Source: Verrucomicrobiota bacterium (lineage in GTDB: Bacteria; Verrucomicrobiota; Verrucomicrobiia; Opitutales; Opitutaceae). From it: a stretch of DNA of 64,000 bases. Within the stretch, counting starts at the first letter, position 1, and every line of letters begins with the position of its first letter. A program made the translations under genes and the position numbers. Below, in pieces: positions 36,701-45,227 of this stretch. Below the pieces are notes generated by a model, which made no database searches, was not told where the DNA came from, and was given only the letters and a program-made list of their open reading frames with translations. The stretch spans positions 35,417 to 99,416 of the forward strand of contig JACRQG010000001.1 of the NCBI GenBank assembly GCA_016222805.1, in the 5' to 3' direction.

Positions 36701-38631
36701 CGCCGACCTCCTTCGCTCAGTGCGATCGTGCCGGCGCGATCCGATCCGCCCCCGGAGCGGATATTCAGGATGGGAATCAGCTGCTCGCCGATGCGCCGGA
36801 AGGAAGGCGCGGCCACCGTCCGGCCGTAGGCGACTCCGTTGGGCGCCCGGTGGTCCGCGTCGTCGACGATCACCGAGATGATCACCTTCGGCCGCGCGGC
36901 GGGAAAGAAGCCGACGAAGGACGCGATGTGGTGCTTGCGCGACCACTCTCCATTGATGAACTTCTGCGACGTGCCGGTCTTGCCCGCGACGTCGAAGCCT
37001 TCGATGGCGGCCTCGAGGGCGGTGCCGCCCTTGCGGGTGACCCCGACCAGCATTCCCGCCATGCGGGCCGCGGTCTCCGGAGAAATCACCCGGCCGATTT
37101 CCGCCCGCTGATAGGCATACACCGTTTCGTTGCCGGCATCGCGAATCTGCCGGATGATCTGCGGCCGGAGCAGGACGCCGCCAGTGGCGATGACCGACAT
37201 CGCCTGGTGCATCTGCAGCACGGTCGCCGACACGGAGTGCCCCATCGGGATCCGCGTGATGTCGATCGGGTACCATTTCTGCCACGGATGCAGAATGCCG
37301 GCGACTTCCCCTCCCACGGGAAAGCCGAGTCGCGAACCGAAGCCGAAGGCCCGCGCGTACCGGTGGAGGCGCTCCTCCCCCAGCATCATGCCGAGCTGCG
37401 CCGCGCCCCGGTTGCTGGAGTGGCTGATCACCTCCGAAACCGTGAGCTGGCCCATCCGGTGGTCCTCCCCCGGGAGCGAAAGCATCCGGCCGTTGTGCAG
37501 CTTCTTCTCGAGGGAACAGTCGATCACGGTGTGCGGCGTCACCAGGCGCTCCTCGAGCGCGGCCGCGGCCGGGACGATCTTGAACACCGAACCCGGATCG
37601 TAGATGTCGGCGACCGCCGCATTCTTCATCCGGGCCTCCTCCGCCTTGGGCACCTTGTTGAACTCGTTGGGATTGAAAGTCGGGTAGTTGGCCATCGCCA
37701 GGATGAAGCCGTCGGGATCACTGACCACGATGCTGGCCTTCAGGGGCTCGAACTTCTCCGCGAGGTAGGCGAGCTCCTGCTCGACGATGTCCTGCACCGT
37801 CGAGTCAATCGAAAGCGTGACGCTGAACCCGTCGACCCGCGGCACCTCGCGGCTGCCGAACTGCGGCAGCTCCCGGTTGCGTCCGTCGCGCTCCACCAGG
37901 CGCCAGCCGCGCTGGCCCCGAAGGTAAAAGTCGGCATACGCCTCCATCCCCGCCACCGCCTTCTGCTCCCGGTTCACATAGCCGATCAGGTGCGCAGCCA
38001 GCTGGTTGCTGGGGTAGACCCGGCGGTACTCCCGCACGCCGTAGACTCCCTGGATGTTCAGCTTCCGGATGCGCTCGTGCAGCGACTCCGGCACGTCCTC
38101 TTTGAGCTTCACCCAGCGGATCGGGCGCGGCCCCGGGGCGGCCGGTTCCGGGTCGGTGTCGTCTTCGTCGCGGTCGGCGCTCACCGGCGCCGCCGGGGTC
38201 AGGTTGAACTGGAACCCGCCCTCCGTCCCGGCCGGGGTCATGACCGGGGCCGCCACCACCGGGGCCGCCGGCGCCGCCGGTTCGCGCCACCGCGGGGTGA
38301 AGCGCTCCCGCAGCTCCGCCTCCGGCATGTCCAGCAGGGCGGCGAGTTCCGGCCACTTCTTCTCGTCCCGGCGGAGCAAGGCATGGGGATCGACGCCGAC
38401 CACCACCTCCGAGCGGCTGGTCGCCAGCCGCGCTCCCCGGGCGTCGAGGATGTCACCCCGGCGGGCGGCTTCGGCCACCATCATCGGGCGGACCTTCGCG
38501 ACCGACTTGATCCGCTCCTCGCGGTCGACCACGTGCAGCCACACCAGCCGGGCCCCGAGGGCGCCGAAGCAGGCAAGGAAACCCCCGCCGAGCAGGAGGA
38601 TCCGGTAGCTGGACGCAAAGCCGCGGGACAT
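36697..38631 (-). CDS. ftsI: Peptidoglycan D,D-transpeptidase FtsI (class B PBP)
   Basis: Septal transpeptidase of 644 residues with one N-terminal membrane anchor (about 10-34). Penicillin-binding motifs are intact: SVFK at 348-351 in DPGSVFKI (nucleophile Ser348), SSN at 405-407, and KTG at 551-553. The N-terminal pedestal has RGDILDARGARLATS. A proline- and acid-rich insertion (about 115-170), not usual in FtsI, separates the pedestal lobes. The start ATG at 38631 is five bases from the ftsL stop. The stop overlaps the murE-like gene. Unlike that neighbour it looks fully active. Confidence 0.95.
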   Translation of the reverse strand: MSRGFASSYRILLLGGGFLACFGALGARLVWLHVVDREERIKSVAKVRPMMVAEAARRGDILDARGARLATSRSEVVVGVDPHALLRRDEKKWPELAALLDMPEAELRERFTPRWREPAAPAAPVVAAPVMTPAGTEGGFQFNLTPAAPVSADRDEDDTDPEPAAPGPRPIRWVKLKEDVPESLHERIRKLNIQGVYGVREYRRVYPSNQLAAHLIGYVNREQKAVAGMEAYADFYLRGQRGWRLVERDGRNRELPQFGSREVPRVDGFSVTLSIDSTVQDIVEQELAYLAEKFEPLKASIVVSDPDGFILAMANYPTFNPNEFNKVPKAEEARMKNAAVADIYDPGSVFKIVPAAAALEERLVTPHTVIDCSLEKKLHNGRMLSLPGEDHRMGQLTVSEVISHSSNRGAAQLGMMLGEERLHRYARAFGFGSRLGFPVGGEVAGILHPWQKWYPIDITRIPMGHSVSATVLQMHQAMSVIATGGVLLRPQIIRQIRDAGNETVYAYQRAEIGRVISPETAARMAGMLVGVTRKGGTALEAAIEGFDVAGKTGTSQKFINGEWSRKHHIASFVGFFPAARPKVIISVIVDDADHRAPNGVAYGRTVAAPSFRRIGEQLIPILNIRSGGGSDRAGTIALSEGGRR

Positions 38632-38636
38632 CGGGA

Positions 38637-39029
38637 TTAGTGCTGGGCGATCCGGAAGGTGACAGGGGCCGGCCGTGCGGCGGCGTCGGTGAACAGGTCG
38701 CGATGGGCGAGCCGCGCCATGCGCTCGACCACGTTCTCGGTCACATGCTCCACCGGGATCTGGGTCATCGGCACGAGCCCGAGCCCGAGGGTGACGTTGA
38801 GGGTGCGCAGCTTGTCCGGCGCCTGCTCGGTCTCGATGATGGTCTTCTTCTCGTCGATCAACCGCTCGAGGCGGGCGATCTGCGCCGCGAGGTCGCGGTT
38901 GTCCTTGGCTGTAACCGAAATCTGGTGACGCATCCAGACCGTGCCGAGCCCGATCGAACCGCCGAAGCAGATGGCGACGATCAGGCCGACGAGGAGCTGA
39001 TTGGCAAAGGCGGAGGAGTCTTTCTTCAT
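38637..39029 (-). CDS. ftsL: FtsL-like cell division protein
   Basis: A 130-residue bitopic protein: short cytoplasmic tail, one membrane helix (about 12-33, LLVGLIVAICFGGSIGLGTV), then a periplasmic coiled coil (about 38-70, with heptads in NRDLAAQIARLERLIDEKK). FtsL sequences are poorly conserved, so the call rests on this topology and on the position between rsmH and ftsI, where ftsL normally lies. It would recruit FtsI/FtsW through a complex with FtsQ and FtsB. The gap to ftsI is only five bases. Confidence 0.82.
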   Translation of the reverse strand: MKKDSSAFANQLLVGLIVAICFGGSIGLGTVWMRHQISVTAKDNRDLAAQIARLERLIDEKKTIIETEQAPDKLRTLNVTLGLGLVPMTQIPVEHVTENVVERMARLAHRDLFTDAAARPAPVTFRIAQH

Positions 39030-39075
39030 CAGGAGGCTGGAAAGGGCCGGGCACCCGCGCCCGGGAATCGGGGGA

Positions 39076-40032
39076 TCAACGACGGCGCAACGCGCGGAGC
39101 TTCGCGGAGCGCGCCCGGGGGTTGACCCGCACCTCGGCGTCGCCCGGCGTCACCGGCCGGCGGGTCAGCGGATCCGCCTGCACGATCCGCAGGTCCTGCG
39201 GCGTGCTGTCGGCGGCGCTTTCCGGCTGGCCGCACATGCGGCGGAAGAACTGCTTCACCGGGCGATCCTCGAGGGAGTGAAAACTGATGACGCAGAGCAC
39301 ACCGCCGGCGGCGAGCCGGGCGAAGGCCGCCGGCAGCGCCCGCTCAATCGCGCCGATCTCGTCGTTCACGGCGATGCGGATGCCCTGGAAGGCCCGGGTC
39401 GCGGGGTGCAGTCGCGACTGGTGGCGGTCCCGGGCCGGGATCGCCTCGGCCACCACCGCCGCCAGGCTGGCGGTGCGCGCGAGCCGGCCGCTGCCGCGGG
39501 CCGCCTGCAGCGCCCGCACCACGCGCCGCCAGTGGGGTTCCTCGCCGAAGTCGCGCACGGCCCGCACCAGCATCTCCTCCGTCGCCGTCTCGAGCCAGGT
39601 CGCCGCCGGCACTCCCACCCGCGGGTCGAGCCGCATGTCCGCCGGGGCGTCCAACCGGAAGGCGAATCCCCGCTCCGGCGCATCAAGCTGGAATGACGAG
39701 ACCCCGAGATCAAAGAGGATGCCGTCGAACCCGGTGCCAGTGATTTCGTCCAGCCGGGCAAAGTCCCGATCGACGAACGTGAATCGATCGCCGAATTCCC
39801 GCCGCACCGCCTCGGCGCGGACGCCCGCCGCCGGGTCGCGATCGAGGGCCGTCACCGACGTTCCTTCCGCCGCGGCCAGGAGCGCGCGCGTATGTCCGCC
39901 CCCGCCAAACGTACAATCGAGGTACCGCCCCCCCGCGCGCGGCGCGAGGTGCTCCAGCACCTCGTGCAGCATCACGGGTTGGTGGCCGGCAGTCATGGCA
40001 GCGGGAAAAACCTCATCGGGTGCCGTGGGCAT
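39076..40032 (-). CDS. rsmH: 16S rRNA (cytosine-1402-N4) methyltransferase RsmH
   Basis: SAM-dependent methyltransferase of ribosomal decoding centre base C1402. The 318-residue product has [15 protein letters not shown], the SAM motif [18 protein letters not shown] in motif II, and the C-terminal region [15 protein letters not shown] and KLRALRRR. Start: ATG at 40032, preceded by an AAGGA site eight bases upstream; a downstream Met (MTAGHQPVM, 39996) is the other possibility. With the 40032 start it overlaps the small upstream ORF by 20 bases. Second conserved gene of the dcw cluster. Confidence 0.95.
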   Translation of the reverse strand: MPTAPDEVFPAAMTAGHQPVMLHEVLEHLAPRAGGRYLDCTFGGGGHTRALLAAAEGTSVTALDRDPAAGVRAEAVRREFGDRFTFVDRDFARLDEITGTGFDGILFDLGVSSFQLDAPERGFAFRLDAPADMRLDPRVGVPAATWLETATEEMLVRAVRDFGEEPHWRRVVRALQAARGSGRLARTASLAAVVAEAIPARDRHQSRLHPATRAFQGIRIAVNDEIGAIERALPAAFARLAAGGVLCVISFHSLEDRPVKQFFRRMCGQPESAADSTPQDLRIVQADPLTRRPVTPGDAEVRVNPRARSAKLRALRRR

Positions 40033-40255
40033 CGCTGGCTTCCTTCCCTTTCCCCGACTTCCCTTTCGCCACCGTCCGCAGCACCAGGGCGTCGCGCACC
40101 CGGGGGGTGACGCTGGCCGCCGGAAACGCCACGGCGCGTTCGCTCGAGTCGATCCAGGCCGGAAAACTGCGGCGCGCCGCCGGCGCGGCGCTCAACGCCG
40201 ACTTGCGAATCATGGCCACGGAGGAGAGGCGTTTGACTTTGGCGGGACGACGCAT
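40013..40255 (-). CDS. Small basic protein between mraZ and rsmH, unknown
   Basis: An 80-residue basic product starting two bases after the mraZ stop and ending inside the rsmH start region. It has many Arg, Lys, Ala and Ser residues ([20 protein letters not shown] at the start, KGKSGKGK near the end). No domain is recognised and no signal peptide or helix of membrane length is present. Its fit between two conserved genes, with coupling-type spacing on both sides, argues for a gene. Low complexity keeps confidence moderate. Confidence 0.5.
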   Translation of the reverse strand: MRRPAKVKRLSSVAMIRKSALSAAPAARRSFPAWIDSSERAVAFPAASVTPRVRDALVLRTVAKGKSGKGKEASDAHGTR

Positions 40256-40257
40256 GG

Positions 40258-40710
40258 CTAGAGATCGAGTTCGCGCATGAGTGCGCCAAAGGCCTCCCCT
40301 TCCGACTTCGCCATCTCCTGCGCCCAGCGGGCCGGGTTGTAGATGCTGAACTTGGCGAGGCCGCCGGCGAGCACTGCCTCCCGCTCGATGCCGGCGTGCT
40401 TAAGCAGCGCGGTGGAGAGAGACACCCGCCCAGCCTTGTCGAAGCTGAAGCTCTGGGTCTGGGAGAAAAAACGGGCCGCGAAGGCCTGGGCCCTCGCGTC
40501 GCTCAGTTTCTGCGCGGCGATCTTCGCGTGCAGCGCCTCGACCTGGGCCGGCGGCAGAATCGCGATGTAGCCGTCGGGATGCGGCGTGGCGAGGAACGTG
40601 GCCCCCTCCGGATGGCCGTCGCGCCACGCCGAAGGGATCGTCAGCCGTCCCTTGTCATCGAGCGTGTGATGAAACTCGCCCGAATAATAAACTTTGCCGT
40701 CCGTCGCCAT
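40258..40710 (-). CDS. mraZ: Transcriptional regulator MraZ
   Basis: First gene of the dcw cluster; the 150-residue product has the two AbrB/SpoVT-like MraZ repeats. The first holds HTLDDKGRLTIPSAWRD and the second SFSFDKAGRVSLSTALLKHAG. MraZ binds TGGGN repeats in its own promoter and regulates the cluster. Start: ATG at 40710, giving the usual length; the open frame upstream (from 40749) covers the operator and is not coding. The operator is described separately just upstream. Confidence 0.96.
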   Translation of the reverse strand: MATDGKVYYSGEFHHTLDDKGRLTIPSAWRDGHPEGATFLATPHPDGYIAILPPAQVEALHAKIAAQKLSDARAQAFAARFFSQTQSFSFDKAGRVSLSTALLKHAGIEREAVLAGGLAKFSIYNPARWAQEMAKSEGEAFGALMRELDL

Positions 40711-40736
40711 GTGGGGGTCCGGGGCAGCCCAAGCGC

Positions 40737-40770
40737 CCCAAAACGCCACATTTCAACCCATTTTCACCCA
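40737..40770 (-). promoter_or_regulatory. MraZ operator: TGGG repeats at 10-bp period
   Basis: On the minus strand, starting 27 bases upstream of the mraZ ATG, TGGG occurs in tandem: TGGGTGAAAA, TGGGTTGAAA, TGTGGCGTTT (degenerate), then TGGGG, each ten bases apart. MraZ of E. coli and mycoplasmas binds direct TGGGN repeats at this spacing, so this is a probable autoregulatory site for the whole cluster. A TTGACC (40776-40781) just upstream could be part of a promoter, but I see no good -10 box. Confidence 0.72.
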
Positions 40771-40967
40771 CCCCGGTCAAGCCTTAAGCCCATGAAATCC
40801 CGTAAACTTGTTCACATATTCACAACCCGGGGAGCCACTTCGCCGCTCTCTCCCCCGTCCCGTTTCAAGTCATTTGCAGCCCACTTTCCCGCCCTCTCCG
40901 AAATCTCGGCCAGGGGGGCTGGTGCCGTGGACCTGTTCGTGGTCATCGCCAGTCCCTCGCTCCGCCG

Positions 40968-42797
40968 TTACTCCGCCACTTCCCGCACCGCGCCACGGTC
41001 CGCAGAAGTCACATGCCGGGCGTAAAGGCGAAGCGCGGTGGAGACCTTGCGCTCGCGACTGACCGGACGATAGGCGGCCTTGCCCCGGGCGGACTCCGCC
41101 TGGGCCCGGGCGGCGAGTTCCGCCTCGGCCACCCGCAGATGAATGCGGCGCGCCGGAAGATCGATCTCGATGATATCCCCTTCGCGCACGAGGGCGATGA
41201 TCCCGCCCGCGGCGGCCTCCGGCGAGACGTGGCCGATGGACAGCCCGGAGGTGCCCCCGGAGAATCGTCCATCGGTGATCAAGGCGCACGCCTTGCCGAG
41301 CCCCATCGATTTCAGGTACGAGGTCGGATACAGCATCTCCTGCATGCCTGGCCCGCCGCGCGGGCCCTCATAGCGGATGACCACGACATCGCCCGGCTGA
41401 ATCTTTCCCTTGAGGATCGCCTCACAGGCGGCGTCCTGCGATTCGAAGACGCGGGCCGGACCGGCGAAATGAAACAGGGCGGAATCGACGCCGGCGGTCT
41501 TCACGATGCAGCCGGCGGCGGCCAGGTTTCCGGTCAGCACCGCGAGGCCGCCGTCGGGATAATAGGCGTGAGCCAGATCGCGCACGCAACCGGAGGCCTT
41601 GTCGGTGTCCAGTTCGCGGAAGGCCGCCGACTGCGAGGCAAACACCAGGTTGCGGCCGCCTCCGGGCGCACTCCGGTAGACCGACTGCGCTTCCGGCGAA
41701 GCGTTCGGTCCGGTGATGTCGTAACGGGCGATCGCCTCGGACAGGGTGAGGCCGTCGGCGCGTTTCGCCCGGCCGTCGATCAGGCCGCCTGCCGCGAGTT
41801 CACCGAGGATGCGCAGGATCCCGCCGGCGCGGTTCACGTCCTCGATGTGATAATCCGAACTCGGGGCCACCTTGCAGATGCAGGGGACGCGGCGGGAGAT
41901 GGCGTCGATGTCCGCCATCGTGAAATTGACGCCCGCCTCGTGGGCGATGGCGAGGATGTGCAGCACGGTGTTGGTGGATCCGCCCATGGCCACATCCAGC
42001 GCCATGGCGTTCATGAAGGCGGTGCGGCTGGCGATGGATCGCGGCAGGACGGACGTGTCTCCGTCGCGGTAATACGCGTACGCCATCTCGACAATCCGGG
42101 CGGCCGCCTGGTCGAAGAGCCGGCGGCGGTTCGCGTGGGTGGCGACGATCGTCCCGTTGCCCGGGAGCGCGAGCCCGAGCGCCTCGTTGAGGCAGTTCAT
42201 CGAATTGGCGGTGAACATACCCGAGCATGAGCCGCAGGTGGGACAGGCGTTCTTTTCCACCGCCTCCAGGGTCGCGTCGGAGACGTTGCGATCGCCGCCC
42301 ATGACCATCGCATCCACCAGATCGTATTTCTTCTGGCCGACGACGCCGGCCTCCATCGGGCCGCCGGAGACGAAGATGGCGGGCACGTTGAGGCGCATGG
42401 CCGCCATGAGCATGCCAGGCGTGATCTTGTCGCAGTTGCTGATGCAGACCATCGCGTCGGCCTTGTGGGCGTTGACCATGTACTCGACGCTGTCCGCGAT
42501 CACTTCCCGCGACGGCAGCGAGTAAAGCATGCCGTCGTGTCCCATGGCGATGCCGTCGTCGATCGCAATGGTGTTGAACTCCGCCGCGAAGCAGCCGCGC
42601 TCCTCGATCAGCCGCTTGACGTACTGGCCGACCTCGTGGAGGTGCACGTGGCCGGGGACGAACTGGGTGAAGGAATTGACGACCGCGATGATCGGCTTGC
42701 CGAAATGTTCTTCGCGCATGCCGTTGGCCCGCCAGAGGCTACGGGCGCCGGACATCAACCGGCCCATCGTGGTGGTGTTGCTGCTGAGGGAAGGCAT
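40968..42797 (-). CDS. ilvD: Dihydroxy-acid dehydratase
   Basis: Iron-sulfur dehydratase of valine/isoleucine/leucine synthesis. The 609-residue product begins as in E. coli ([20 protein letters not shown]) and carries [19 protein letters not shown]. It has the cysteine motifs [12 protein letters not shown] and [19 protein letters not shown] for the cluster, then GGSTNTVLH and [25 protein letters not shown] at 42797 was chosen over the open frame from 42956 because it matches the family start. The gap to mraZ is 257 bases without a gene. The 177-base gap upstream separates it from a lyase gene on the same strand, so co-transcription is possible but unproven. Confidence 0.96.
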   Translation of the reverse strand: MPSLSSNTTTMGRLMSGARSLWRANGMREEHFGKPIIAVVNSFTQFVPGHVHLHEVGQYVKRLIEERGCFAAEFNTIAIDDGIAMGHDGMLYSLPSREVIADSVEYMVNAHKADAMVCISNCDKITPGMLMAAMRLNVPAIFVSGGPMEAGVVGQKKYDLVDAMVMGGDRNVSDATLEAVEKNACPTCGSCSGMFTANSMNCLNEALGLALPGNGTIVATHANRRRLFDQAAARIVEMAYAYYRDGDTSVLPRSIASRTAFMNAMALDVAMGGSTNTVLHILAIAHEAGVNFTMADIDAISRRVPCICKVAPSSDYHIEDVNRAGGILRILGELAAGGLIDGRAKRADGLTLSEAIARYDITGPNASPEAQSVYRSAPGGGRNLVFASQSAAFRELDTDKASGCVRDLAHAYYPDGGLAVLTGNLAAAGCIVKTAGVDSALFHFAGPARVFESQDAACEAILKGKIQPGDVVVIRYEGPRGGPGMQEMLYPTSYLKSMGLGKACALITDGRFSGGTSGLSIGHVSPEAAAGGIIALVREGDIIEIDLPARRIHLRVAEAELAARAQAESARGKAAYRPVSRERKVSTALRLYARHVTSADRGAVREVAE

Positions 42798-42974
42798 GCC
42801 GGCTTCATAGGTCGCGCCGGGCGGATGGCGATGGAAAAGGCGGAGGATCGGGCGGGATTGCCGGACCGCGACCATGGCGCCGCGCGTGCGCCCAACGCCC
42901 GCCCTCCCCCCCCGGCCCTGGTCAAGCCCGCCGCCGGGGATTTCGCGACCGACCACCGCCAGTCGCGCCCCCGG

Positions 42975-43904
42975 TCATGCCGCCCCCGCGCTCGAGTCCG
43001 CGAGGCAGCCGAGCGTCTCGAGGCGGCGGTTCAACTCACCCCGCTGCTCGGCCGACGGATTGACCAGCGGCAGCCGGGTGGGCCCGCAGTCCACCCCCAG
43101 GCGGACCATCAGGCCCTTGAAGTTGGCGATCGGGCTGCCCCCCGCCTTGACGCAGGCCTGAATCATCTCGACGGCCGTCCGCTGCAGGGCGGCGGCACCG
43201 GCTTCGTCACCCGCGTCGTGCCGCGCGATCAGACGCAGGTACAGCGGTGCCGCGAAATTGTAGGTGCTCCCCACCGCGCCGCGCGCCCCAAGCTGGAGCG
43301 CCGAGTGCAGGAGTTCGTCCCGGCCGAAAAGGATGTCGTAGCGGCCGTCGGCGAAGCGCAGGCAGCGTCCGAAATCCTCCAGATCCTCGAAGGTGAACTT
43401 CACCCCCGCCAGGTTCGGAATCCGGGGCGCGGCGGCCGCAAGGAAGTCCGCCACCGCCACGTTGAAACCCGTCAGCGAGGGCAGGTGGTAATAGTAGAAG
43501 GGCAGCCGTGGCGCCGCGGCGGCGATCGCCGCGCACCACTCCACCAAGCCCCGCACGCCGTCGGGCCGGAAAAAATAAGGGGCCAGGGCGGCGACGCTGT
43601 CCGCCCCAATCGCCTGCGCGTGCGCGGCCAGCGCCCGGCTCTCCTCCAGGCTGGTGTGGCCCACATGCACGATGACGCGCAGTCCCTTCGGCGCCGTCGC
43701 CACCCACCGCTCGGCCACCTGCCGGCGCTCCGCCGTGGTGAGCGATGCCCCCTCGCCGGTCGTGCCGCAGATGAACGCTCCCGCGACGCCCAGGCGCTGC
43801 AGGTGCCGGGCGTAGCCCTCCGTGGCGTCGAGGTGCAGGGTCCCGTCCGGATGGAAGGGGGTGAACGGAGCGGCGATGAGCCCGTGGGTCTTCGTGATGG
43901 TCAT
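42975..43904 (-). CDS. N-acetylneuraminate lyase-like aldolase (DapA/NanA family)
   Basis: TIM-barrel class I aldolase of 309 residues. The catalytic Schiff-base Lys is Lys169 in NLAGVKFTFED, with Tyr137-139 in PFYYYHLPSLTG and GTTGEGASLTTAE at 47-59. The PFYYYH-LPSLTG and LEDFGRC segments resemble N-acetylneuraminate lyase (NPL/NanA) more than DapA. It would split sialic acid into ManNAc and pyruvate. No nanT, nanE, nanK or sialidase is nearby, so substrate assignment is tentative. The start is ATG at 43904; a TTG five codons earlier is the alternative. Divergent from the N-formylglutamate amidohydrolase operon. Confidence 0.8.
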   Translation of the reverse strand: MTITKTHGLIAAPFTPFHPDGTLHLDATEGYARHLQRLGVAGAFICGTTGEGASLTTAERRQVAERWVATAPKGLRVIVHVGHTSLEESRALAAHAQAIGADSVAALAPYFFRPDGVRGLVEWCAAIAAAAPRLPFYYYHLPSLTGFNVAVADFLAAAAPRIPNLAGVKFTFEDLEDFGRCLRFADGRYDILFGRDELLHSALQLGARGAVGSTYNFAAPLYLRLIARHDAGDEAGAAALQRTAVEMIQACVKAGGSPIANFKGLMVRLGVDCGPTRLPLVNPSAEQRGELNRRLETLGCLADSSAGAA

Positions 43905-44070
43905 GGAAGGGAGTGCCAAGCGGCAGGGGGACCGTGGGACGTGGAGGGCCGGAAGGAAACCCCGGGCTGGCGGTCACTTTTTCGTACCACCGGCCGGCGC
44001 GCCCCGCGCCCACGATCCACCAGGCAGGGGACGCGGCCGGTCGCGAGGGGCGCATCTATCGGATGGCGGT

Positions 44071-44120
44071 TGTAGCTGGCCGCGGTGAGGCGGCCGCCGG
44101 GGTCACCGCCCCCGGCTACA
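44071..44120. repeat. Intergenic palindromic repeat, copy 1
   Basis: An imperfect inverted repeat starting TGTAGCTGG and ending CCCGGCTACA, with arms of about 22 bases (TGTAGCxGGxxGCGGTGA pattern). It resembles the copies at 53906-53985 and 56085-56159, always outside genes, so it belongs to a dispersed REP-like family. It can form a long hairpin. Confidence 0.55.
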
Positions 44121-44327
44121 CCAGACAAATGACCGCCAACCGGCTGACGCGGCCGTGCGCGAGGAAGTCGACACATCGGACTTGCCTTGGCGCTGGTTCG
44201 CTCGCGTCCTTCGCGCTGATGCCGAAGGCCTCGAGTGGTGTCGTTGGTGGCGGATCCGCGCGAGCGGAGCGGGACCCGATCGCGGGTGGACCGGCGCCGT
44301 CGCGACGGCGGCAGCGAAGGACGAACC
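44121..44327. other. Intergenic region without recognised gene
   Basis: Together with 43905-44070 this makes a 423-base gap between divergent genes. Apart from the palindromic repeat I see no convincing ORF, RNA gene or riboswitch. The region must hold the promoters of the lyase gene and of the amidohydrolase-abgT operon. AAGGA precedes the amidohydrolase ATG by about seven bases. Confidence 0.6.
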
Positions 44328-45227
44328 ATGACACGGCCGGCGAGTGATCCAGCCCGCGGGCGGGACGCGACCCCGTGGGTGACGGTCCAACGTCCGGCAG
44401 GAGTCGGGGCGCCCCTCGTGTTCGATTCGCCGCACAGCGGGATCACCTACCCGGACAACTTCCGCCCGGCGGCGGCCCGGTCCGCAGTGCTGACCACCTG
44501 GGACGCCTACGTCGACGAGCTCTTGGCGGGGGTCACGACCGCCGGCGCCACCCTGATCGCGGCCCGGTTCCCCCGGGCGTACATCGACACCAACCGGGCG
44601 GCGAACGACATCGACCCGGCACTGCTGGAGTCGCCGTGGCCCGAACCCACCGAGCTGAGCGAGCATGCCGGGCGGGGCATGGGGCTGATCCGACGTTACG
44701 CGCTGCCGGGGATTCCGATGTACGACCGCCGGCTCCCGGTCGCCGAGGTGCGCCAACGGATCGAGCGGCACTATCTTCCCTACCGGCGGACGCTGCAGGC
44801 GGAGATCGACGACGCGGTCGCCCGGCATGGCTTCGTCTGGCACTTCAACTGCCATTCGATGAAGTCGCGCGGCAACGCGATGAACCGCGACGCGGGCGCG
44901 CCCCGCCCCGACTTCGTGCTGGGCGATCGCGACGGTACGTCGGCGCCCCGCGACTTCACCGCCTGGGTGGCGGCCTGGCTGGTCGCGCAGGGTCACCGCG
45001 TCGCCATCAACGAACCGTATCGCGGCGCCGACATCGTGCGCGCCCACGGGGCACCCGCCCGGGGCCGGTACAGCCTGCAGATCGAGATCAACCGGGGACT
45101 GTACCTCGACGAGGCGACCTGTGAGCGGGCGGCCGGTTTCGCCGCCCTGCAGGAGGAGCTCACCCGTTTTGCGCTGGCCGTCGCCGAGTTCGCCCGGAAG
45201 TGTCCGCCCCGGCCCGCTTCCGGATGA
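44328..45227 (+). CDS. N-formylglutamate amidohydrolase family protein
   Basis: Zinc amidohydrolase of the HutG2/FGase family, 299 residues. Motifs include PLVFDSPHSGITYPDNF at the start, RAYIDTNRAANDIDP, VWHFNCHSMKSRGNAMN and YSLQIEINRGLYLDE, which carry the expected metal and substrate residues. The family releases formate from N-formyl-L-glutamate in histidine breakdown, but no other hut gene is nearby. Its stop overlaps the ATG of the AbgT-type transporter (ATGA at 45224-45227), so it is translated together with it. A related N-acyl-glutamate substrate supplied by the cluster is likely. Start: ATG at 44328 with an AAGGA-type site. Confidence 0.85.
   Translation: MTRPASDPARGRDATPWVTVQRPAGVGAPLVFDSPHSGITYPDNFRPAAARSAVLTTWDAYVDELLAGVTTAGATLIAARFPRAYIDTNRAANDIDPALLESPWPEPTELSEHAGRGMGLIRRYALPGIPMYDRRLPVAEVRQRIERHYLPYRRTLQAEIDDAVARHGFVWHFNCHSMKSRGNAMNRDAGAPRPDFVLGDRDGTSAPRDFTAWVAAWLVAQGHRVAINEPYRGADIVRAHGAPARGRYSLQIEINRGLYLDEATCERAAGFAALQEELTRFALAVAEFARKCPPRPASG

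Noticed and set aside
43905..44327. Riboswitch upstream of the amidohydrolase-abgT operon
   Set aside because: The gap contains a palindromic repeat, but I could not match conserved elements of a tetrahydrofolate or other known riboswitch.
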